Position numbers and translations under genes: made by a program. The notes under the pieces are model-generated. The model ran no database searches. It saw nothing but the letters and a program-made list of their open reading frames with translations, and was not told the DNA's origin. This document shows positions 27,141-38,499 of a stretch of 64,000 nt of DNA, piece after piece; the first letter of the stretch is position 1; each line of letters starts with the position of its first letter. Source of the DNA: Pseudomonadota bacterium (GTDB taxonomy: Bacteria; Pseudomonadota; Gammaproteobacteria; UBA5335); contig PKDC01000004.1 in assembly GCA_002862435.1 (NCBI GenBank), forward strand, positions 23,170 through 87,169. Direction: 5' to 3'.

Positions 27141-28265
27141 TCAATGCACCACCATGTTGTCGCGGTGGATCAGTTCCGGCTCGTCCACATAGCCCAGCAA
27201 CTCCGGGATGCGATTGCTGGGCTGCCCCTGGATGCGCCGACATTCCTCGGCGCTGTAGTTGACCAGGCCGCGCGCCACTTCCACCCCATCCGGCCCACGG
27301 CAGATCACCACGTCGCCGCGCCGGAAATGCCCCTGCACCGCCGTCACGCCCACCGGCAACAGGCTGCGCCCGGCCTCGCGCACCACTCGCACCGCGCCGG
27401 CATCGAGCGTCAATTCGCCATGGGCCTGCAAATGGCTGTTGATCCACTGCTTGCGCGCCGCCAGGGGTTCCCGGGCCGGATGCAACAGGGTGCCGATTGC
27501 GTCCCCACGGGCGATGCGCAGCAGCACGTCAGGATGGCGGCCGTTGGCGATCACCGTCGCCGCGCCGCCCCGCGCCGCCCGGGCCGCGGCGGTGAGCTTG
27601 GTAAACATGCCGCCACGCCCCAGCGCGCCCGGCGTCGGTGTGGCCATGGCCAACAGGGCGGCATCCCCCGCCTGGCCCTCGCTGACCAGTTGGGCGTCCG
27701 GATGATTGCGTGGATCCTGATCGAACAGACCGTCCTGGTCGGTCAGGATCACCATCAATTCAGCCTCGACCAGATTCGCCACCAGCGACGCCAGGCTGTC
27801 GTTGTCGCCAAAGCGCAATTCCTCGGTGCTGACGGTGTCGTTTTCGTTGATGATGGGAATGGTGTCGAGATCAAGCAGGGTCTTGAGGGTGCTGCGGGCG
27901 TTGAGGTGGCGCTGGCGGTCGGTGAGATCGGCATAGCTCAACAGGATCTGGGCGGCATGCAGGCCATGGCGCGCAAATTCGGTTTCATAAGCCTGGATCA
28001 GGCGCATCTGGCCCACCGCGGCGGCGGCCTGGAGCTCATGCAGCGCCTGCGGGCGTTTGGACCAGCCCAGCCGCTCCATGCCGGCGGCCACCGCGCCGGA
28101 GGAAACGAGCGTCACCTGCTTGCCTTGCCGGTGCAATGCGGCCAACTGGGTCGCCCAGGCCGCCAGCGCGCCCTCGTCCAGCCCCTGGCCATTGTTGGTC
28201 ACCAGCGCGCTGCCGACCTTCACCACCCAGCGCCGACTCTGTCCCAGACTATTGCGGTCGTTCAT
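27141..28265 (-). CDS. proB: Glutamate 5-kinase
   Basis: This 374-residue enzyme phosphorylates glutamate in the first step of proline synthesis and is normally feedback-inhibited by proline. The amino-acid-kinase domain shows [53 protein letters not shown] and [14 protein letters not shown]-terminal PUA domain ([25 protein letters not shown]) follows, as in most bacterial ProB. The ATG at 28265 is preferred over the track start because the family begins right there. It follows obgE on the same strand, a common gammaproteobacterial order. Confidence 0.97.
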   Translation of the reverse strand: MNDRNSLGQSRRWVVKVGSALVTNNGQGLDEGALAAWATQLAALHRQGKQVTLVSSGAVAAGMERLGWSKRPQALHELQAAAAVGQMRLIQAYETEFARHGLHAAQILLSYADLTDRQRHLNARSTLKTLLDLDTIPIINENDTVSTEELRFGDNDSLASLVANLVEAELMVILTDQDGLFDQDPRNHPDAQLVSEGQAGDAALLAMATPTPGALGRGGMFTKLTAAARAARGGAATVIANGRHPDVLLRIARGDAIGTLLHPAREPLAARKQWINSHLQAHGELTLDAGAVRVVREAGRSLLPVGVTAVQGHFRRGDVVICRGPDGVEVARGLVNYSAEECRRIQGQPSNRIPELLGYVDEPELIHRDNMVVH

Positions 28266-28333
28266 CCGCGACTCTCCCCCCACCGCGCCGCCGGACACAT
28301 CCGATCTTGGCACGCGCTGATTTCTTCCGTCAT

Positions 28334-29444
<1,111 letters not shown>

Positions 29445-29446
29445 CT

Positions 29447-29484
29447 AAAAACAAAACGGCCCCGCGCATCGTCACGCGGGGCCG
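29447..29484 (-). terminator. Intrinsic terminator/attenuator between rpmA and obgE
   Basis: CGGCCCCGCG-N8-CGCGGGGCCG is a perfect 10-bp stem. On the minus strand it is followed by TTTTGTTTTT. It lies after the rpmA stop and before the obgE start. Confidence 0.85.
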
Positions 29485-29510
29485 CCGGAAAACAGCGGTC
29501 TGCCGAAGGC

Positions 29511-29768
29511 TTAGTCCGCGAGAATACTGACAAACTTGCGGTTGTTCGGGCCTTTCACCTGGAACACCACACGGCCATCGGCCTTGGCGAACAGGGTATG
29601 GTCCTTGCCACAGCCGACGTTGAGACCGGGATGGAAGCGGGTGCCGCGCTGACGGACCAGGATATGGCCTGCCACCACTTGCTCACCGCCGAAATGCTTC
29701 ACGCCGAGGCGCTTGGCGTGGGAATCGCGGCCGTTGCGGGTACTGCCGCCTGCTTTCTTATGTGCCAT
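29511..29768 (-). CDS. rpmA: 50S ribosomal protein L27
   Basis: This 85-residue protein starts [24 protein letters not shown], with the conserved N-terminus that reaches the peptidyl-transferase centre, then [20 protein letters not shown]-like sequence ([14 protein letters not shown]) and [15 protein letters not shown]. It lies 62 bases after rplU. Confidence 0.98.
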   Translation of the reverse strand: MAHKKAGGSTRNGRDSHAKRLGVKHFGGEQVVAGHILVRQRGTRFHPGLNVGCGKDHTLFAKADGRVVFQVKGPNNRKFVSILAD

Positions 29769-29830
29769 GGGTATTCACCTGATCGCTGAAAACATTGGGT
29801 CATTCGGGACCCGCCACAGGCAAGGCGGCT

Positions 29831-30145
29831 TCAAGCGCCCTGGATCGCCGTGATCTCGAGCTCCGTGAAGAGCTGGCGATGCCCCTTGCGCCGCATGTAG
29901 TGCTTGCGGCGGCGAAATTTGACGATCTCGACCTTGTCGCCCTTGCCATGGGCGCGCACCGTGGCGGTGACCTTGCCACCCTCCACGAAAGGGTGACCGA
30001 TGGTGAGGGCTTCGCCTTCACCGACCAGCAAAACCCGGTCGAATTCTATCTGGCTGCCGGCTTCCGCGGACAACTTTTCCACGCGCAGGACTTCGCCTTC
30101 CTGCACCCGATATTGCTTGCCACCGGTATGGATCACCGCGTACAT
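29831..30145 (-). CDS. rplU: 50S ribosomal protein L21
   Basis: The 104-residue protein starts [25 protein letters not shown] and carries the C-terminal [23 protein letters not shown] block. It is the first gene of rplU-rpmA-(obgE-proB) and is read leftward from a promoter divergent from ispB. Confidence 0.98.
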   Translation of the reverse strand: MYAVIHTGGKQYRVQEGEVLRVEKLSAEAGSQIEFDRVLLVGEGEALTIGHPFVEGGKVTATVRAHGKGDKVEIVKFRRRKHYMRRKGHRQLFTELEITAIQGA

Positions 30146-30196
30146 TACTGACTGTCTCCACAGGGGCCGCTCGGGCCCAAGTCACAAAGAACAGCT

Positions 30197-30226
30197 ATCT
30201 TAACGTCGCCAGTGGAGACAGGTCAA
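30197..30226 (-). promoter_or_regulatory. Promoter for rplU-rpmA
   Basis: On the minus strand TTGACC, 18 bases, TAAGAT, ending about 50 bases before the rplU ATG. The -35 matches consensus at 5/6 and the -10 at 4/6. Confidence 0.5.
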
Positions 30227-30352
30227 ACGCCATCGCATCCGGCCGCGCAGGCCCTCGATCCTGGCGGCGGCCCAAGCTCAGCGACCCACTCCTATCACCA
30301 GCCCGTCCCGACAGGGGACTGGACGGCAACAGCACGGCAAACGGAACGCCCC

Positions 30353-31330
30353 ATGCACGGCTCTGAGATCACGGAAATCCTTGCTCCCATCCGGGACGAC
30401 ATGCAGCGCATGGATGCCCTGCTCAAGCGCGCCATGAACTCGGTGGTGCCCTTGGTGGGAGAGATCAACCATCACATCATCAGCAGTGGCGGCAAGCGCC
30501 TGCGGCCCGCGGTGCTGCTGCTGGCGGCGCGGGCCTGTGGTCATGCCGGCGATGAACACCTGCGGCTGGCAGCCGCCACCGAGGCGGTGCATACCGCGAC
30601 CTTGCTGCATGACGATGTGGTTGATCGTTCCCGGCTGCGGCGCGGCCGCCCCACCGCCAATCAGGTCTGGGGCAACGAGGCCAGCGTCCTGGTGGGAGAC
30701 TTCATGTATTCGCGCGCCACCCAGATGATCGTGGAAAGCGAACGGCTGGACATCGTGGCTGTGCTGTCCACCGCCGCCAACGACATTGCCGAGGGCGAGG
30801 TGGTCCAGCTCAGCAATCGCCACAATCCCAGCCTGTCCGAGCAACAGTATTTCGACGTCATCCGCAACAAGACGGCGCGCCTGTTCGAGGCCAGCGCCCA
30901 GGTCGGCGCCCTCATCGCCAAGGCCCCCAAGGCCCGCGAGCGCGCGCTGGCCCGCTATGGCATCCATTTGGGCAATGCCTTTCAGCTCATCGACGACTCC
31001 CTGGATTTCACCGGCACGGTGGACGCCATCGGCAAAAATCTCGGCGATGACCTGGCCGACGGCAAGACCACCCTGCCCCTGATCCACGCCATGCGCCAGG
31101 CAAGCCCCGAGCAGGCCGAGTGTATCCGCCAGGCCATCCGCAAGGGCAGCCTGGAGCACCTGCCGGAAATCCTCGAAGCCATTGAGTCGACGGGCGCCAT
31201 CGACTACACTGCGCGGCTTGCGGCTCATGAAAGCGAGCAAGCCATCGACGCCCTCTCGGCGCTGGATGACTCCGCTTTCCGCAGGTCTCTTGCCGATCTG
31301 GCGCGCTTCGCGGTGCAACGCGACCGCTAG
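30353..31330 (+). CDS. ispB: Octaprenyl diphosphate synthase-type polyprenyl synthetase
   Basis: This 325-residue all-alpha prenyltransferase builds the long ubiquinone side chain. The first aspartate-rich motif is LLHDDVVDRSRLRRGRPTANQVWGN, the second is QLIDDSLDFTG, and GGKRLRP binds the IPP pyrophosphate. The start at 30353 (MHGSEITEILAPI) fits the family. The track ORF begins 47 residues earlier in non-coding DNA. Chain length (C40 or similar) is inferred from the gene's position next to rplU, as in E. coli. Confidence 0.95.
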   Translation: MHGSEITEILAPIRDDMQRMDALLKRAMNSVVPLVGEINHHIISSGGKRLRPAVLLLAARACGHAGDEHLRLAAATEAVHTATLLHDDVVDRSRLRRGRPTANQVWGNEASVLVGDFMYSRATQMIVESERLDIVAVLSTAANDIAEGEVVQLSNRHNPSLSEQQYFDVIRNKTARLFEASAQVGALIAKAPKARERALARYGIHLGNAFQLIDDSLDFTGTVDAIGKNLGDDLADGKTTLPLIHAMRQASPEQAECIRQAIRKGSLEHLPEILEAIESTGAIDYTARLAAHESEQAIDALSALDDSAFRRSLADLARFAVQRDR

Positions 31331-31354
31331 CCGCCAGTCCCGCTTAAGCACCAT

Positions 31355-31431
31355 CGGGGTGTAGCTCAGCTTGGTAGAGCGCTGCTTTCGGGAAGCAGAG
31401 GTCACAGGTTCGAATCCTGTTACCCCGACCA
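31355..31431 (+). tRNA. tRNA-Pro (anticodon CGG)
   Basis: A 77-base cloverleaf: acceptor CGGGGTG with TACCCCG, D arm GCTC/GAGC, anticodon stem CTGCT/AGCAG around loop TTCGGGA (anticodon CGG), T arm ACAGG-TTCGAAT-CCTGT, and an encoded CCA end. Confidence 0.97.
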
Positions 31432-31452
31432 CATTCTTATCGACCGCCCCAG

Positions 31453-31773
31453 CTAATCGCCGCATCCACGGTGTCGGTGGTTCTGTTCGCGTCCCGAATC
31501 CGGCACCGGATCGAGCCCGAATCCGCCCCATGGATGACAGCGCGCCAAGCGCCGCAATGCATACCAGCCGCCCCGCCAGGGACCATGACGTTCCAGCGCT
31601 TCCAGCGCATAGGCCGAACAGGTGGGGGTGTAGCGGCAACGCGGGGCCAGCCAGGGCGATACCCCCATCTGATAGGCCCGCACCAGCGCCATGAGACCAC
31701 GCGCCAGTGCGCGCGAAATCCCGCTTGATTGCCCGCCATTGCGTTTCCGCCGACCCATGACCGCCGCCCTCAT
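31453..31773 (-). CDS. yidD: YidD membrane-insertion efficiency factor
   Basis: The family core is complete: [63 protein letters not shown], with its conserved cysteines. YidD is a small amphipathic inner-membrane protein that aids YidC-dependent insertion. It is normally between rnpA and yidC. Here it stands alone, divergent from znuA. The ATG at 31773 has GGTGA upstream, and 31758 is an alternative start. Confidence 0.93.
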   Translation of the reverse strand: MRAAVMGRRKRNGGQSSGISRALARGLMALVRAYQMGVSPWLAPRCRYTPTCSAYALEALERHGPWRGGWYALRRLARCHPWGGFGLDPVPDSGREQNHRHRGCGD

Positions 31774-31802
31774 TTCACCGGCAACAATCGAAACGTTATA
31801 CT
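31774..31802 (+). promoter_or_regulatory. Promoter for znuA-znuC-znuB-zur
   Basis: TTCACC, 17 bases, TATACT. The -10 ends only 9 bases before the znuA ATG at 31812, so transcription would start at or just before the start codon. Confidence 0.5.
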
Positions 31803-31808
31803 ATTTCG
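31789..31808. promoter_or_regulatory. Zur-box-like operator over the znuA promoter
   Basis: CGAAA-N10-TTTCG is an inverted repeat that covers the -10. Its left half GAAACGTTATA matches 10 of 11 bases of the gammaproteobacterial Zur half-site GAAATGTTATA. The right half is poor. Zur is encoded in the same operon. Confidence 0.5.
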
Positions 31809-31811
31809 CAA

Positions 31812-32705
31812 ATGAATGCTTCCCGACGGTCCCGCTTGCGCCCCGTGTCGCGCCTCGCCCTGCTGACGCTTTGGCTCTGCTGGAGCGGTTTGATCGCCGC
31901 CGCGCCGGCACCGGTGAAAGTGGCTGTGGGCGTGCCGGTGCTGAAAACCTTCGTGGAACGCATCGGGGGCGCGCGGGTCGAGGCACTGGTCCTTCAGGGC
32001 GGCGGTGATCCGCATGCCTTCGAACCGTCGGCGCGCCAGATCGCCAGCCTGACCGATGCGCGGCTTTATGTGCTCGCGGGCCTGCCCTTTGAAGCGGCCT
32101 GGTTGCCGCGCCTGCAGGCCGTCAATCCCAATCTGCGGGTGTTGGACCTGCGTGAGGCGGTCACGACGCGCGCGCTGGATGATCCCTGGGCCAATGGCGC
32201 CAGCCAGACCCGGTTTCCCGATCCCCATGTCTGGACCGATCCCCAGGGCGCCTTGCCGCTGGTGGCGGCCATCGCGACCCAATTGACGATCATGGACCCG
32301 GCCGGGGAAGCGGCGTATCGCGAGGGCAGCCGCCGCCTGAGTCAGGACTTGCGCGCGCTGGAGGCGGAAATCACGCCGCTGCTCGCCCCGCTGCGAGGCC
32401 GCATCCTGCTGGTGTTCCATCCCGGATGGGGCTATCTCGCGGACCACCACGGCCTGCGCCAGATCCCCATCGAAGTGGCTGGCCGGGAACCCAGCGCCAG
32501 CCAGTTGAATCGATTGATCGCGCTCTCGCACCAGGAACGCATCGACACCCTGTTCCTGCAGCCCGGCCACGGCGACCGCCTGGCCCGACAGCTTGCGCGC
32601 GAACTGGACCTACCCGTGGTGATCGCTGATCCCCTGGCGGCGGATTACTTCGGCAGTGTTCGCGCCCTGGTTCGTGCCCTTGCCCAACCGGCGGTGCGCC
32701 CATGA
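31812..32705 (+). CDS. znuA: Zinc ABC transporter substrate-binding protein (ZnuA-like)
   Basis: This 297-residue cluster A-1 periplasmic metal-binding protein has a signal peptide ending in LIAAAPAP. Likely metal ligands are the histidines in DPHAFEPS, DPHVWTDP and LVFHPGWGYLA, with an acidic residue near VVIADPLAADYF. It lacks the long His-rich loop of many ZnuA proteins. The ATG at 31812 has no Shine-Dalgarno, and an in-frame GTG at 31845 would also give a good signal peptide. The ATGA overlap with znuC and the operon with zur favour zinc over manganese. Confidence 0.88.
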   Translation: MNASRRSRLRPVSRLALLTLWLCWSGLIAAAPAPVKVAVGVPVLKTFVERIGGARVEALVLQGGGDPHAFEPSARQIASLTDARLYVLAGLPFEAAWLPRLQAVNPNLRVLDLREAVTTRALDDPWANGASQTRFPDPHVWTDPQGALPLVAAIATQLTIMDPAGEAAYREGSRRLSQDLRALEAEITPLLAPLRGRILLVFHPGWGYLADHHGLRQIPIEVAGREPSASQLNRLIALSHQERIDTLFLQPGHGDRLARQLARELDLPVVIADPLAADYFGSVRALVRALAQPAVRP

Positions 32706-33451
32706 ACCCGGCGGTGCGCATCCGGGGGCTGCGCTTCGCTCATCCCGGCCAAGCTCCCGTGCTGCAAGGCCTTGATCTCGATATCGCGCCGGGGGAGTTC
32801 CTCGGCATTCTCGGTCCCAATGGCGCGGGCAAGAGCAGCCTGATCCAGTTGCTGGCCAGCATCCTTCACCCCGATGCCGGCCACATCGACATCCTGGGCC
32901 GGCCACCCCGGGAGATGCGCCACCGCATCGGCTATGTCCCCCAGCAGCCTCCACCGGTCCGGCATTTGCCCATCACCGTGTCAACCCTCGTCGGGCTGGG
33001 ACGCCTGCATGGCTGGCGGCCATTGGGTTGCGCGCGGCGGGCCGACCGGGAACGCGCCCAGGCGGCGCTGGCGGAGGTGGAATTGACCGAGCTGGCGCTG
33101 CGCCTGCTGCGCGAGCTGTCTGGCGGCGAACTGCAACGCGCTCTGCTGGCCCGCGCGCTGGCCGCCGATCCGGCGCTGTTGCTGCTGGACGAGCCGACCG
33201 CCCACATCGATCCGGCGGCGGAAAGCCGGATTTGGACGCTGTTGCGCCGGATGACGCCGGCGCGCACGGTGGTCGTGGTCTCCCACGATCCCGCCCTGCT
33301 CGCCGCCCATGCCGATCGCATCGCCCTGCTCAACGGCACGCTGCGCGTGATCGCCCCCGACGGCCTGGATGCGCCGACCCTGCAATGGGCCTACAGCCGC
33401 CACCCCGAAATCCCGCCGCCCGCCCGCGCGCTTCGGGGAGCCGCCGGATGA
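32702..33451 (+). CDS. znuC: Zinc ABC transporter ATP-binding protein
   Basis: The 249-residue ATPase drives zinc import. It has Walker A GPNGAGKSS, a Q-loop YVPQQPP, signature LSGGELQRALLARAL, Walker B LLLLDEPTAHID and the switch histidine in VVVSHDP. Its start overlaps znuA (ATGA) and its stop overlaps znuB (ATGA). Confidence 0.95.
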   Translation: MNPAVRIRGLRFAHPGQAPVLQGLDLDIAPGEFLGILGPNGAGKSSLIQLLASILHPDAGHIDILGRPPREMRHRIGYVPQQPPPVRHLPITVSTLVGLGRLHGWRPLGCARRADRERAQAALAEVELTELALRLLRELSGGELQRALLARALAADPALLLLDEPTAHIDPAAESRIWTLLRRMTPARTVVVVSHDPALLAAHADRIALLNGTLRVIAPDGLDAPTLQWAYSRHPEIPPPARALRGAAG

Positions 33452-34287
33452 CCGCCTTCCTCGACGCCCTGCTGAACCAAGCCTTCCTGCAGCGCGCCGT
33501 TGCTGCGGGACTGCTGGCGAGCCTCGGCTGCGGACTGATCGGCCCCTGGGTGCTGATCCGGCGCATGAGCCACCTGGCCGGCGGCATCGCCCACGCGGTG
33601 CTGGGCGGCATGGGCATCGCCTTTTTCCTGGGCGGCTCACCGCTGCTGGGCGCCACCCTGGCGGCCGTGGTGGTGGCCCTGCTGATCGGCTTCATTCACC
33701 TCTATTGGGAAGCGCAGGAAGATCTGCTCACCGGCGCGCTGTGGTCGGTGGGCATGGCGGTGGGCCTGCTGTTCATCTATCGCACGCCCGGCTACGGCAC
33801 CGACCTCATGAGCTATCTGTTCGGCAACATCCTGCTGGTGGGGCGTCAGGACCTGCTGTTCATGCTGCTGATCGATGGGCTGGTGCTGGCGGTCGTGGGG
33901 CTGCTGCACCGCCATTTCCTGGCCATCAGCCTGGATGAGGCTTTCGCCCGCTCGCGCGGCATTCCCGTTGCTGCGGTCTATTTGATCCTGCTGGGCCTGG
34001 TGGCGCTGACCGTGGTGCTGCTGATCCGCGTGGTGGGACTGATCCTGGTGATGGCCCTGGTGACCCTGCCCGCAGCGGCCTGCAGCCTGTTCGCCCGCTC
34101 CATCGCCGCCCTCACCCTGGGCGCCACGGCCTTGGCCATGGCCTGCACCACGCTGGGTCTGGGATTGTCCTACGCCCCCGACTGGCCCGCCGGCCCCACC
34201 ATCATCCTGGTCTGCGCCGCCGCCTACGCCGTCGCGCTGGGCGTCAACGTCCTGCAGCGCCGCATCCGCGTCCCCGCCGCGAGGTAA
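33448..34287 (+). CDS. znuB: Zinc ABC transporter permease
   Basis: The 279-residue permease of the ABC-3 family has about eight hydrophobic helices. It carries RRMSHLAGGIAHAVLGGMGIAFFLGGSP (family N-terminal block), DLMSYLFGNILLV and RVVGLILVMALVTLPAAACSLFARS. The ATG at 33448 overlaps the znuC stop. The longer track ORF start is inside znuC and is rejected. Confidence 0.95.
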   Translation: MTAFLDALLNQAFLQRAVAAGLLASLGCGLIGPWVLIRRMSHLAGGIAHAVLGGMGIAFFLGGSPLLGATLAAVVVALLIGFIHLYWEAQEDLLTGALWSVGMAVGLLFIYRTPGYGTDLMSYLFGNILLVGRQDLLFMLLIDGLVLAVVGLLHRHFLAISLDEAFARSRGIPVAAVYLILLGLVALTVVLLIRVVGLILVMALVTLPAAACSLFARSIAALTLGATALAMACTTLGLGLSYAPDWPAGPTIILVCAAAYAVALGVNVLQRRIRVPAAR

Positions 34288-34292
34288 ACCCC

Positions 34293-34814
34293 ATGTCCGC
34301 GTCCCGCATCCTTGGCACCGAGGCCAGCACCGCCCACAACCACGGCCTCTGCGTCCACCAAGCGCTGGAACAGGCCGAGCACAGCTGCCGCCAGAACGGC
34401 CTGCGACTCACGCCAATCCGGCGCCAGGTGCTGGAACTGGTGTGGGAAGGGCATCACCCCGTCAAGGCCTACGACCTGATCGATGCCCTGCGCGGTCGCG
34501 GTGTGCGGACAGGTCCGCCCACCGTCTACCGGGCGCTGGATTTCCTGCTCAAGGCCGGGCTGATCCATCGGCTAGACACCGTCAACGCCTTCATCGGCTG
34601 TGGCGCCCCCAGTCGGCCCCACGCCGGGCTGTTCTTCATCTGCCAGGGCTGCGGGGACGTGGTGGAGCTGGACGCCCCGGCCACCGCGCGCATGATCGGC
34701 GCGGAAGCCGAGAGTCTGGGATTTCAGGTGGTGCCCCAGGCGGTGGAAATCCTCGGGCGCTGCCGGCGGTGCGGCGACCTCCGGCAGCAAACCGCCCTGG
34801 ACGTCAACGGCTAG
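34293..34814 (+). CDS. zur: Zinc uptake regulator Zur (Fur family)
   Basis: This 173-residue repressor has a winged helix ([49 protein letters not shown]) and structural Zn sites ([20 protein letters not shown]). The CxxC pairs and the regulatory N-terminal region are of the Zur rather than the Fur type. It starts 5 bases after znuB, so zinc transporter and sensor are one operon. That gives autoregulation if the operator before znuA is real. Its TAG stop shares CTAG with the convergent argG stop. Confidence 0.93.
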   Translation: MSASRILGTEASTAHNHGLCVHQALEQAEHSCRQNGLRLTPIRRQVLELVWEGHHPVKAYDLIDALRGRGVRTGPPTVYRALDFLLKAGLIHRLDTVNAFIGCGAPSRPHAGLFFICQGCGDVVELDAPATARMIGAEAESLGFQVVPQAVEILGRCRRCGDLRQQTALDVNG

Positions 34815-36028
34815 GCTTCGCCGCGTCCATTGCGGCGCGCGCCAATGGCCAGGCGCAGGCCGTTGAGGCGGATGAAGCCGGTGGCATCGGCCTGGTTGTA
34901 GGCGCCGGCATCGTCCTCGAAGGTGGCGATGCGGGCATCGAACAGGCTGTCGGCAGACTGCCGGCCGACCACGGACACATTGCCTTTGTAGAGCTTGAGC
35001 CGCACCCGACCGTTGACGCGCGCCTGGGTGGCGTCGATGGCCGCCTGCAACATGCGCCGCTCGGGGCTCCACCAATAGCCGTTGTAGATGAGGCTGGCGT
35101 AGCGCGGCATCAGCTCATCCTTCAGATGCGCCTCTTCACGGTCCAGGGTCAGGGACTCGATCGCCCGATGGGCCTTGAGCAGGATGGTGCCGCCGGGGGT
35201 TTCATAACAGCCGCGGGACTTCATGCCCACATAGCGGTTCTCGACGATGTCGGCCCGACCCACGCCGTGGGCGCCGCCGACCTGATTGAGATAGGCAAGC
35301 GCTGTTGCGGGCGAGCAGGCATCGCCGTCGATGGCGACCAGGTCGCCGCGCTCGAAATCCAGTTCCAGATACTGGGCCGCATCGGGCGCCGCTTCCGGGG
35401 TCACCGACCAGCGCCACATGGATTCCTCGGGCTCGGCCCAAGGATCCTCCAGAACGCCGCCCTCGTAGGAGATGTGCAGCAGATTGGCATCCGTCGAATA
35501 GGGACTCTTCTGGCCCTGACGCTCGATGGGAATGCCGTGGCGTTCCGCATAGGCCAGCAGCGTTTCCCGGCTGGTGAGCTCCCATTCGCGCCAGGGCGCG
35601 ATCACTTGCAAGGCTGGCTTGAGCGCCAGCACCCCCAGCTCGAAACGCACCTGGTCGTTGCCCTTGCCGGTCGCGCCATGGGCCACCGCGTCGGCGCCGA
35701 CTTCGGTGGCGATCTCCACCAGACGCTTGGCAATCAAGGGCCGCGCGATGGACGTGCCCAGCAGGTATTCCCCCTCATAGAGGGTGTTGGCGCGGAACAT
35801 CGGGTAGACAAAATCACGCACGAATTCCTCGCGCAGATCGTCGATGAAGATTTCCTTCACGCCCAGCAGGGCGGCCTTGGCGCTTGCGGGCGCCAGCTCC
35901 TCGCCCTGGCCCAGGTCGGCGGTGAAGGTCACCACTTCGCAGTGATAGTGCTCGCGCAGCCACTTGAGAATGACGGAGGTGTCGAGCCCCCCCGAATAGG
36001 CCAAGACCACTTTGCGAATCGTTGCCAT
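34811..36028 (-). CDS. argG: Argininosuccinate synthase
   Basis: This 405-residue ATP-dependent enzyme joins citrulline and aspartate in arginine synthesis. It has the P-loop [44 protein letters not shown]..., [16 protein letters not shown] and [19 protein letters not shown]. The ATG at 36028 (MATIRK) is the family start. The 858-residue track ORF reads into galE antisense and is rejected. It converges on zur with overlapping TAG stops. Confidence 0.98.
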   Translation of the reverse strand: MATIRKVVLAYSGGLDTSVILKWLREHYHCEVVTFTADLGQGEELAPASAKAALLGVKEIFIDDLREEFVRDFVYPMFRANTLYEGEYLLGTSIARPLIAKRLVEIATEVGADAVAHGATGKGNDQVRFELGVLALKPALQVIAPWREWELTSRETLLAYAERHGIPIERQGQKSPYSTDANLLHISYEGGVLEDPWAEPEESMWRWSVTPEAAPDAAQYLELDFERGDLVAIDGDACSPATALAYLNQVGGAHGVGRADIVENRYVGMKSRGCYETPGGTILLKAHRAIESLTLDREEAHLKDELMPRYASLIYNGYWWSPERRMLQAAIDATQARVNGRVRLKLYKGNVSVVGRQSADSLFDARIATFEDDAGAYNQADATGFIRLNGLRLAIGARRNGRGEA

Positions 36029-36199
36029 GTCATCCCCCATCAATGCGCGGAAATCCCGGGTTCCGGCGTGCACCGGTTTCAGGTGCGCCATGCTAGCAAA
36101 AAGGCCAGACCGGCGCAGGGGATCCCTACCCCGGCGGGCGATGCTATCCTTGTGACATAAAAAATTCAGGGCGCCCGACCAAGGCAACAAGCGAGCACC

Positions 36200-37210
36200 A
36201 TGGCGAAAACCATACTGATCACCGGCGGGGCTGGCTACATCGGCAGCCATGTGGCGCGCCTCTTGGGCGCGCGCGGCGAGCGCCTGATCATCCTGGACGA
36301 CCTGTCCACCGGCCATCTGGACAACGTCCTGCACGGCCAACTGGTGGTCGGGGACGCCGGCAACGCCGCCCTGCTGGACGACCTGCTGCACCGCCACCCC
36401 ATCGATACCGTCCTGCATTTCGCCGCGCGCACCAGCGTGCCGGAATCGGTGCGGCAGCCGCTCGATTATTACGCCGCCAACACCTGCATGACCCATACCC
36501 TGCTCGCCGCCTGCGTCCAGGCCGGGGTCAGGCATTTCATGTTCTCCTCCACCGCCGCCGTCTACGCCCTGCCGGCCCTGCACCAACCTGCCACCGAGCA
36601 CAGCCCGACCGAACCCCACAATCCCTACGGCCGCTCCAAGCTCATGGCCGAATGGATGTTGCGCGACCTGAGCGCTGTCAGTCCGATGCGCCATGCCATC
36701 CTGCGCTACTTCAACGTCGCGGGCAGCGCAGCGGGCGCCGGCATCGGGCCGCGCGACCTGCAGGCCGGCCAGTTGATCAAGGTGGCCTGCGAAGCCGCCC
36801 TGGGTCGGCGTCCCGTCGTGGAAGTCTATGGCACCGACTACGACACCCCGGACGGCACCGGCATCCGCGACTACATCCATGTCGAGGACCTGGCCGAGGC
36901 CCATGTGCTGGCCCTGGACTACCTGCGTGATGGCGGAGAATCGGTGACGCTCAACTGCGGCTATGGACAGGGCTGCAGTGTGCGCGAAGTCTTGAGCGCG
37001 GTGGGCGCGGTGAGCGGTCGGGCGGTCCCGACGGTGGACCGTCCGCGCCGGCCCGGCGATCTCCCGCGCATGGTGGCCGATCCGTCGCGCCTGCGGCGGC
37101 TGTTGAACTGGACCCCGCGCCATGCCGATCTCGCCACCATCGTGCGCAGCACCCTGGAGTGGGAACGCGGCCTGCAACTGCCTGCCGCGCGCCTGCTTAC
37201 CCGAGTCTGA
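36200..37210 (+). CDS. galE: UDP-glucose 4-epimerase
   Basis: This 336-residue SDR-family epimerase interconverts UDP-glucose and UDP-galactose or the N-acetyl forms. It has [15 protein letters not shown] (NAD site), [21 protein letters not shown], the catalytic serine in FSSTAAVY and the [12 protein letters not shown] tyrosine-lysine pair, then [15 protein letters not shown]. The ending is the expected [23 protein letters not shown]. It probably supplies sugar nucleotides to the adjacent glycosyltransferases. Confidence 0.95.
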   Translation: MAKTILITGGAGYIGSHVARLLGARGERLIILDDLSTGHLDNVLHGQLVVGDAGNAALLDDLLHRHPIDTVLHFAARTSVPESVRQPLDYYAANTCMTHTLLAACVQAGVRHFMFSSTAAVYALPALHQPATEHSPTEPHNPYGRSKLMAEWMLRDLSAVSPMRHAILRYFNVAGSAAGAGIGPRDLQAGQLIKVACEAALGRRPVVEVYGTDYDTPDGTGIRDYIHVEDLAEAHVLALDYLRDGGESVTLNCGYGQGCSVREVLSAVGAVSGRAVPTVDRPRRPGDLPRMVADPSRLRRLLNWTPRHADLATIVRSTLEWERGLQLPAARLLTRV

Positions 37211-37268
37211 TAAAGACCGGCTTGCGCCATTGGACCCGGGTGATACGCAACGGCGCACCCGCCTCCGC

Positions 37269-38411
37269 TCAGCCGCCCGTCTCCGCGTAGACGGCCAAGG
37301 TCTGGGCGATGACGTGAGCCTCGCTGAATTCCGCCAGCACCCGCGCCCGGCCCGCAGCGCCAAAGCGCCGGCAGCGTTCGGGGTCACTCAGCAATTGCCG
37401 CAAGGCATCGGCGAGAGCGGGCGCATCGCGGGGCGGCACCAGCAAGCCATTGACACCTGCCTGCACGATCTCCCGGCAGCCGGGCCGATCGGCGGTGATC
37501 AGGGCGCAGCCACAGGCGGCCGCCTCGATGAGGATGCGCGGCACCCCTTCGCCGTAGGCCGTGGGCAGACAGACGATGTCGGTAGCGGCGAGAATTTCCG
37601 GCATATCCTCGCGGAAGCCCCACCACTGCACCGCGCCTTCCGCATGCCAGGCCGCGAGCTCCTGTTCAGAGTGGCTGTCCGGATTGCCGGGATCTGGCAG
37701 CCCCAGCAGCACGAAGTCCGCCGCCACCCCCTCCGCGGCCAGTTGCCGGGCCGCCGCGACGTATTCCGCCACGCCCTTGTCACGCAGCATGCGCGAGGCG
37801 AACACCACCCGCGCTCGACCGGCCGCGGGGCGCGGCAGTGGCCGGTAGCGCGCTGGGTCCACGCCGGATCCAAGGATCACATGGGTTTTCCAGCCATCCA
37901 CCCAGCCTTGACCAACAAAGAAATCCCGATCATCGGGGTTCTGGAAAATGACCCGCGCGTTTGCCCCGCCCAGAGCCAGGTGGTAGGCCAGCCCGACTCC
38001 CGCCCGCAGGATTGCCCCCCGGACACCACCTGCCGTGGTGAAGACATAGCCCCGTCCGGGCACCGTCGCCACCCGCGGTCCCGCACCCAGCAGCCGCGCC
38101 ACCAGCGCGCCATAGAGCACCGGCTTGATGGTCACCAGATGAATGAGATCCGGGCGTATCTCGCGATACAAGCGAGCCAGCCGCAGCAGGCTCTGGAGCT
38201 CCTGCCAGGGCGCCATGCCGCGGCGGCTCAGGGGCAAGGGATGGAAGCCGATGCCCTGTGCCGAAAGTCTCGCCCGACTTGCCTCATCGGGCTCGGGTGC
38301 CGCCAGATGTACCGTCCAGCCGGCGGCTTGCGCGGCCTCGGCGACCGGGAGACGATGGGACAGAAAATAGGGTACGGCATTGTGCACGTAGAGCAGCCTG
38401 CGCCCCATCAT
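37269..38411 (-). CDS. GT4-family glycosyltransferase
   Basis: The 380-residue protein has a GT-B fold. It begins [27 protein letters not shown] and has [17 protein letters not shown] and [11 protein letters not shown]. The GT4 donor motif is [34 protein letters not shown]. The N-terminus resembles enzymes that add sugars to undecaprenyl-linked glycans (PglA type). The start is supported by AAGGAGG. Donor and acceptor are unknown. It lies antisense to the next glycosyltransferases. Confidence 0.88.
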   Translation of the reverse strand: MMGRRLLYVHNAVPYFLSHRLPVAEAAQAAGWTVHLAAPEPDEASRARLSAQGIGFHPLPLSRRGMAPWQELQSLLRLARLYREIRPDLIHLVTIKPVLYGALVARLLGAGPRVATVPGRGYVFTTAGGVRGAILRAGVGLAYHLALGGANARVIFQNPDDRDFFVGQGWVDGWKTHVILGSGVDPARYRPLPRPAAGRARVVFASRMLRDKGVAEYVAAARQLAAEGVAADFVLLGLPDPGNPDSHSEQELAAWHAEGAVQWWGFREDMPEILAATDIVCLPTAYGEGVPRILIEAAACGCALITADRPGCREIVQAGVNGLLVPPRDAPALADALRQLLSDPERCRRFGAAGRARVLAEFSEAHVIAQTLAVYAETGG

Positions 38412-38499
38412 CGTTTCCTCCTTGCGAAAGCGGGCATTCTAAGCCAGCCGGTGGCCCCGGCGGCGGGGTAAGATAGCCGTTTTGGCCCAGGACTCCTCC

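Noticed and set aside
30278-31639. 453-residue minus-strand ORF across ispB and tRNA-Pro
   Set aside because: It passes through a tRNA and a certain gene.
36029-37387. N-terminal extension of the argG track ORF
   Set aside because: It runs antisense through galE. The family start at 36028 is clear.
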